DNA of 64,000 bases, taken from the NCBI RefSeq assembly GCF_021117365.1, contig NZ_CP088262.1, positions 3,350,501 to 3,414,500 of the forward strand, read 5' to 3'. Positions 60,005 to 64,000 of this stretch are shown here, piece by piece (position 1 is the first letter of the stretch; every line of letters begins with the position of its first letter). The notes under the pieces are model-generated. The model searched no databases, was not told the DNA's origin, and saw only the letters and a list, made by a program, of their open reading frames with translations. Source of the DNA: Nocardioides sp. cx-173 (GTDB taxonomy: Bacteria > Actinomycetota > Actinomycetes > Propionibacteriales > Nocardioidaceae). A program made the position numbers and the translations under genes.

Positions 60005-61360
60005 CTAGCCGGCAAGCGCGAGCCGGAGCTCCGGTGCCGGTCGGTAGATCTCCACGGTGATGACACGTGGCCTGGTCGGTGAGGCCCGGACCGGCAGGGG
60101 TGGCGCGTGAGAGTCATGGGTATGACCGGCCGGAGTCGTGATCTCGACGTGATGGCGCTGCGGCCACTCGCTCGTGGTGCGGTGTCGCCAGCCGGGCGAC
60201 TCCTTCGCGTAGTTGCAGGCCTCGCACAGTCCTTGGCCGCCGTCGAACGTGGTCCGGCCGCCGCGCGCGCGAGCGGTGACGTGGTCGGCGTGGCGCACGG
60301 GGGCGTCGCACCACGGGGTGCGGCAGGTCTCACCGTCGCGCGCGAACAGCAGCCGGCGTAGAGCACGCGGGAACACGATCCCGCGGGAGTCCATCGCCAC
60401 CAGGTGATGCTCGACAGGGTGCGCGAACAGGCGCCGCACCAGGACCCGGCCGTCGGCCTCGGCCAGGATCCGGCGGGCCGTCCCCGCGGGGATCGGGCCG
60501 TAGCCGACCAGGTGGGTCGGCGTGGTGTCGTCCTCGCCCAGCAGCATCTCGGCGTTCATCACGAGCTGGACCTCGACCGGCCGGGCGCCGGCGACCGCAG
60601 GAGCACAGAGACGAGCGACAAGCTCGTCGGCCATCACCTGGTCGCGGCTGCGCTCGTCGCCCATCGCACGACGCAGGTCGGCGTGCTCGCGCAGCGACTC
60701 GATGGCGGCCTGGGCATCCTCGGCGCCGACCTCCGCGGACAACCGGGCCATCGCGTCGGGCAGCCCGCGGGTCGTGACCCGGCGACGGACCCGGGCCCGT
60801 TCGGCGCGCTGCTCCGCGGCGCGCTCGTCGAGCTCCAGGACCATCCGCCGCGTGGCGACGGTGATCTCACGGACGCCCATCCCAGCCAGCTGCGGGCCCA
60901 GCGTCGCGTCCAGGACCGCTCGGTCGGCGCGGCACAGGTCGGCGCTCTCGCGGGCCACGATCTGGGCGCGGTACTCGTCGATGTCGCCTCGCGCCAGGGC
61001 GGCGAGGGTCTCGGGGAGGTCGTGGACCAGCGCCAACGCCAGGACCGTGTGCTCGCGTCCCCGAGCCGGTGACTCGAGCCGGGCGAGGGCCACCTCGTGT
61101 CCCACCCCGCGTCCCCGCCGAGCCGCAGGCCAACCCATCTCGGCCTCACGGCGCACCCGACGCGCGTGCAGCTCCGCCGTCAGCCTCGCCTGAGCGGCCG
61201 CGGCAGCGCGGGCCTGACGCTCCCACGCCTCGAGCTCCTTCACGAGGTCGGCGTCGTCGAGGCCCACGACGTCGATGTCCATGGCATCAATGTCGGGGTC
61301 GACGCCGGGGTCGACCCAAGACGCGGCGGACCGCGTCTCCTGGGTCGACGATACGAACAT
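60005..61360 (-). CDS. 13E12/DUF222-type HNH endonuclease
   Basis: 451 residues from ATG at 61360. A long helical N-terminal domain (DUF222: LVKELEAWERQARAAAAAQA ... VALARLESPARGREHTVLAL ... DEYRAQIVARESADLC), then an HNH nuclease domain at the C terminus (RDGETCRTPWCDAPVRHADHVTARARGGRTTFDG followed by LCEACNYAKES). Family repeated many times in actinobacterial genomes (REP13E12); function unknown, probably a mobile or selfish nuclease. It has its own consensus promoter (below). Confidence 0.85.
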   Translation of the reverse strand: MFVSSTQETRSAASWVDPGVDPDIDAMDIDVVGLDDADLVKELEAWERQARAAAAAQARLTAELHARRVRREAEMGWPAARRGRGVGHEVALARLESPARGREHTVLALALVHDLPETLAALARGDIDEYRAQIVARESADLCRADRAVLDATLGPQLAGMGVREITVATRRMVLELDERAAEQRAERARVRRRVTTRGLPDAMARLSAEVGAEDAQAAIESLREHADLRRAMGDERSRDQVMADELVARLCAPAVAGARPVEVQLVMNAEMLLGEDDTTPTHLVGYGPIPAGTARRILAEADGRVLVRRLFAHPVEHHLVAMDSRGIVFPRALRRLLFARDGETCRTPWCDAPVRHADHVTARARGGRTTFDGGQGLCEACNYAKESPGWRHRTTSEWPQRHHVEITTPAGHTHDSHAPPLPVRASPTRPRVITVEIYRPAPELRLALAG

Positions 61361-61367
61361 GTGTTCG

Positions 61368-61395
61368 ATTATACTCCAACGCTCGAAGGTGTCAA
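61368..61395 (-). promoter_or_regulatory. consensus -35/-10 promoter of a leaderless HNH gene
   Basis: On the minus strand: TTGACA (61395-61390), 16-bp spacer, TATAAT (61373-61368), then 7 bp to the ATG at 61360. Both hexamers are perfect sigma-70/HrdB-type consensus. The expected start of transcription falls at or next to the ATG, so the mRNA should be leaderless, as is common in actinobacteria. IS30 inserted 4 bp upstream of the -35. Confidence 0.85.
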
Positions 61396-61399
61396 GGCT

Positions 61400-62510
61400 G
61401 GCGATCTCAATCGGTTGTTGCACTTCTGCCTGAGTGAGTGGAGGTTGCAGCGCATGCCTGGAGCACGGTTGACAGTGGAGCAGCGTCGGACGATTGAGCG
61501 GTGTTATCGCATTGGGCTGTCGCAGGGTCAGATCGCGTCGATCATCGGGAAGTCGGCCTCGACGGTGAGCAGAGAGCTGGCGCGGAGTTTCTCCTCGCCA
61601 GGTTCTCGCTCACCAAGGGCCCGCACGGCTCCTGATGCGGGTCGTGGCTACCTCCGCTCGTACAACGCTGAGCGGGCTCAGGCCGTTGCGGCCCTGCGTG
61701 CTCGTAGGCCCAAGGCGCGACGGCTGGATCATCCGCCGTTGCGGGAGAAGGTCTGGGAGCTGCTACGCGCTGACTGGTCGCCGGAGCAGATCGCAGCCAT
61801 GCTGCCGGTGTTGTTCCCCCACGACCAGGACATGCGTGTGAGTCACGAGACGATCTACCAGTCCTTGTTCATCCAGACCAAGGGCGAGCTGAAACGTGAG
61901 CTGACCGCGCACCTGCGCAGTCGCCGCACGCGGCGCAAGACTCAGACCGGCGGCGCCAAGCGCGTCACGTTGGGCATCACCGACGACCTCATGATTCGGG
62001 CCCGGCCCGCTGAGGTAGAGGATCGGGCTGTGCCCGGTCACTGGGAGGGTGACCTGCTGCTGGGTGGCACCGGCAAGGGGACGGTCATGACCCTGGTCGA
62101 GCGCTCGAGTCGATTCGTGCTCCTCGCACCGATGCCGGGACGTCACACGGCGGATCTGGCGCGCATGAGTCTGGCCGAGATGATCGCGACCCTGCCCCTG
62201 AGCCTGCGCCGCTCGATCACCTGGGACCGGGGTAGCGAGATGGCCCAGCATGCGAGGTTCAAGGTCGAGACCGGTTTGCCGATCTACTTCTGTGATCCCC
62301 AGTCGCCGTGGCAACGCGGTACGAACGAGAACACCAATGGCCTGCTCCGCCAGTACTGGCCCAAGGGAGCAGACCTGAGTCACCTCACGATGGCTGAGTG
62401 TGACGACGTCGCCTTGCGACTCAACACCCGCCCGCGCAAGACCCTCGACTGGCAGACTCCCGGACAAGCCCTCGATCGAGGACTCATTGCAACAGCCCTT
62501 TGAGATCGCC
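61400..62510 (+). mobile_element. IS30-family insertion sequence, complete
   Basis: About 1,111 bp. Terminal inverted repeats, 23 bp: GGCGATCTCAATCGGTTGTTGCA (left, 61400-61422) and its counterpart GGCGATCTCAAAGGGCTGTTGCA (right, 62488-62510 on the other strand), 20 of 23 identical. Flanked by a 3-bp direct repeat GCT (61397-61399 and 62511-62513), the normal IS30 target duplication. One intact transposase. So the copy looks recently active. Confidence 0.92.
61454..62503 (+). CDS. IS30-family transposase
   Basis: 349 residues. N-terminal HTH (LTVEQRRTIERCYRIGLSQG, QIASIIGKSASTVSRELARS), then a DDE integrase domain: first Asp in VPGHWEGDLLLG, second in SITWDRGSEMAQ, Glu in GTNENTNGLLRQYWPKG. 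ATG at 61454 chosen since sequence upstream is the terminal repeat. Frame intact to the stop inside the right end. Confidence 0.93.
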   Translation: MPGARLTVEQRRTIERCYRIGLSQGQIASIIGKSASTVSRELARSFSSPGSRSPRARTAPDAGRGYLRSYNAERAQAVAALRARRPKARRLDHPPLREKVWELLRADWSPEQIAAMLPVLFPHDQDMRVSHETIYQSLFIQTKGELKRELTAHLRSRRTRRKTQTGGAKRVTLGITDDLMIRARPAEVEDRAVPGHWEGDLLLGGTGKGTVMTLVERSSRFVLLAPMPGRHTADLARMSLAEMIATLPLSLRRSITWDRGSEMAQHARFKVETGLPIYFCDPQSPWQRGTNENTNGLLRQYWPKGADLSHLTMAECDDVALRLNTRPRKTLDWQTPGQALDRGLIATAL

Positions 62511-62512
62511 GC

Positions 62513-62930
62513 TCAGTTCATGAACATCCCGCCGTCCACGTTGAGCGTCTGCCCGGTGATGAAGTCGGCCTCCGGCGAGGCGAGGAAGAGCACGGGCCCG
62601 ACCAGGTCGGCAGCGTGCTGGTCGCGCTTGAGCGCACGACCGCTGCGCTGCGACTCGATCAGCTCGGGGGCGAAGCTCTCGACGACCGGGCCGGTCAACG
62701 TGAGCCCCGGGGTGATCAGGTTGACGGTGATGGCGTCCTCCCCCACCTCCCGGGCCAGGCTCCGGGTGAACCACACGAGACCGGCCTTGGCCGAGACGTA
62801 GTGCACCTGGCCGGGCACTCCGGGGAACATCGACGCCGAGCGAAGCTCACGATCCGGCCCCAGCCCCGCCTCCGGCTCCGGTGACGAGGACCGTCCGGCC
62901 GGTGCTGTGATCGTCGTTCATGGTGGTCAT
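62513..62930 (-). pseudogene. short-chain dehydrogenase/reductase, internal deletion and frameshift
   Basis: Remains of an SDR coupled to the Old Yellow Enzyme gene. The N terminus at 62930 (MTTMNDDHSTGRTVLVTGAG, the TGxxxGxG cofactor motif) stops at 62847. Within one codon's distance the sequence resumes as GRIVSFA, then in another frame MFPGVPGQVHYVSAKAGLVW ... YxxxK catalytic motif ... ITGQTLNVDGGMFMN, ending 62513. About 100 residues between the glycine motif and the catalytic Ser region are missing. The stop overlaps the IS30 target site. Non-functional. Confidence 0.85.
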
Positions 62931-64000
62931 CGGATCCGCGAGAGGGCGGGGTAGTCGGTGTAGCCGCGCTCGTCGCCGCCATAGGCCTTGCTCAGGTCGG
63001 GCTGGGCCAAGGGCGCGCCGCTGGCCAGGCGCTCGGGCAGGTCGGGGTTGGCGATGAAGAGCTGACCGAACGACACCAGGTCGGCCGCGCCCTCGTCGAT
63101 CAGGGCGAGCTGCTCGGGGCCCGTGTGCGAGCCGGGGGTGGCGGGGTTCAGCATCAGCACCCCGTCCCAGGCCGCGCGCAGCACCGGCGTGAGCTCGGGC
63201 GCCTCCGTCTCCAGCAGGTGCAGGTAGGCCAGGCCGAGGCCGTTGAGGGCGTCGACGACGAGCGGGTACGTCGCCTCGTAGTCGTCCTCGACGAGGTCGC
63301 CCAGCGGGTTGGCCGGCGAGATGCGCAGCGCGGTGCGTCCGGCGCCGATCGCATCGGCGACGGCTCGGGTCGCCTCGACCATCAGCCTCACCCGGCGCTC
63401 GGGTGGGCCGCCCCACTCGTCGTCGCGCCGGTTGGCGTTCGTGGAGAGGAACTGGTGCAGCAGGTAGCCGTTGGCTCCATGCAGCTCGACCCCGTCGAAG
63501 CCCGCCTCGACGGCGTTCTCGGCGGCGCGGGCGAAGTCGGCGATGGTCTCGCGCACCTGCTCGCCGGTCAGCGGCTCGGGCACGACGTGGTCCTGAGGCC
63601 CCTCCGCGGTGAAGATCTGTCCCGCAGCCTTCACCGGGGAGGCACCGACGGGCGTCACCGGCTCGGCGTAGTTGCTGGGGTGCCCGATCCGGCCGGTGTG
63701 CATGAGCTGGGCGAAAATCACGCCACCACGCTCGTGCACGGCGTCGGTGACCCGGCGCCAGCCGGCGACCTGCGCGTGTGAGTGCAGACCCGGGGTGTTC
63801 GGGTAGCCCTGGCCGATGGCGCTGGGCTGGATCCCCTCGGTGACGATCAGGCCGGCGCCGGCGCGTTGGGCGTAGTACTCGGCCATGAGCGGGGTCGGAC
63901 TGAACCCCTCGCCGTAGGCGCGGCTGCGGGTCATCGGCGACATCGCGATCCGGTTCTTCGCCTCGACGGCGCCGACCGTGAGTGGGGTGAATGCCGTGGA
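62927..64000 (-). CDS. Old Yellow Enzyme family NADH:flavin oxidoreductase, 5' end outside window
   Basis: At least 357 residues; the frame is open to the window edge (STAFTPLTVGAVEAKNRIAM upstream of the first Met), so the start is just beyond 64000. OYE features: RIAMSPMTRSRA, HGANGYLLHQFLSTNANRRDDEWGG (His/Asn-type FMN pocket and active-site region), FGQLFIANPDLPERL near the C terminus. Reduces activated C=C bonds in enals, enones or nitro compounds. Overlaps the SDR pseudogene start by 4 bp, so both once formed an operon. Confidence 0.9.
   Translation of the reverse strand, partial: STAFTPLTVGAVEAKNRIAMSPMTRSRAYGEGFSPTPLMAEYYAQRAGAGLIVTEGIQPSAIGQGYPNTPGLHSHAQVAGWRRVTDAVHERGGVIFAQLMHTGRIGHPSNYAEPVTPVGASPVKAAGQIFTAEGPQDHVVPEPLTGEQVRETIADFARAAENAVEAGFDGVELHGANGYLLHQFLSTNANRRDDEWGGPPERRVRLMVEATRAVADAIGAGRTALRISPANPLGDLVEDDYEATYPLVVDALNGLGLAYLHLLETEAPELTPVLRAAWDGVLMLNPATPGSHTGPEQLALIDEGAADLVSFGQLFIANPDLPERLASGAPLAQPDLSKAYGGDERGYTDYPALSRIR

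Noticed and set aside
62847..63416. Minus-strand 189-codon ORF over the Old Yellow Enzyme gene
   Set aside because: Most of it is a shadow frame of the OYE gene; only its last ~28 codons are real, being the start of the SDR pseudogene.

Overview
This is a high-GC actinobacterial chromosome segment. Its gene content (a Tad/Flp pilus operon, type VII secretion-type proteins, EttA, an aminopeptidase P, 13E12-type HNH nuclease) and codon bias suggest Nocardioides or a close relative; this taxonomic call is an inference. Most genes sit in tight operons with 4-bp GTGA/ATGA stop-start overlaps.

Layout. 0-4.7 kb: bPH-domain membrane protein followed by small T7SS-like exported proteins (EspC-like, a WXG/glycine-zipper protein). 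4.8-15.3 kb: uptake and catabolism of a small organic acid, probably a di- or tricarboxylate (AEC carrier, PrpF isomerase, PrpD/MmgE lyase, GntR regulator, FrdA/NadB-like flavoprotein, and an iron/carboxylate-type ABC importer), then a MarR/MFS pair. 18.5-22.3 kb and 40.5-41.3 kb: one tad pilus operon (cpaF, tadB, tadC, flp, two tadE, tadG-like) whose cpaF (tadA) ATPase gene is cut in two.

The interruption is an 18,238-bp integrated element (about 22311-40548) bounded by a 6-bp core, CGCAGC. Removing it joins the two cpaF halves into one open frame of 418 codons (728 + 526 = 1254 nt), with Walker A on one side of the insert and Walker B/His box on the other. The element encodes a serine recombinase and ParB at its right end, a long leftward operon of small phage-type genes, a winged-helix protein with four G6-box inverted repeats inside its coding sequence, a small terminase and a tape-measure protein. 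I find no large terminase, portal, capsid, tail tube or lysis gene. It looks like a phage satellite or a strongly reduced prophage. Between the tape-measure gene and the rightward left-end operon lies a lower-GC cargo block: GHKL ATPase + STAS-like protein, a Beta-family protein, and an sce7726-type PD-(D/E)XK protein. This is the best candidate for an undescribed (possibly anti-phage) system here.

Right of cpaF: a hipBA toxin-antitoxin pair, then an 87-bp near-identical stray copy of cpaF (85/87), then a GAP/SfLAP-type membrane protein. 44.5-48.5 kb: uncharacterised membrane and exported proteins. 48.7-57.3 kb: housekeeping genes: membrane protein, ettA, a decayed ssb, two dynamin/YfjP-like GTPases, a PrsW protease, aminopeptidase P. 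57.3-59.7 kb: lipoprotein and MFS exporter. 59.7-64 kb: a decaying patch with a VOC fragment, tRNA-Arg(TCT), an HNH nuclease with a near-leaderless consensus promoter, an intact IS30-family element with 3-bp target duplication, an SDR pseudogene, and the Old Yellow Enzyme gene it was coupled to, which runs off the window.
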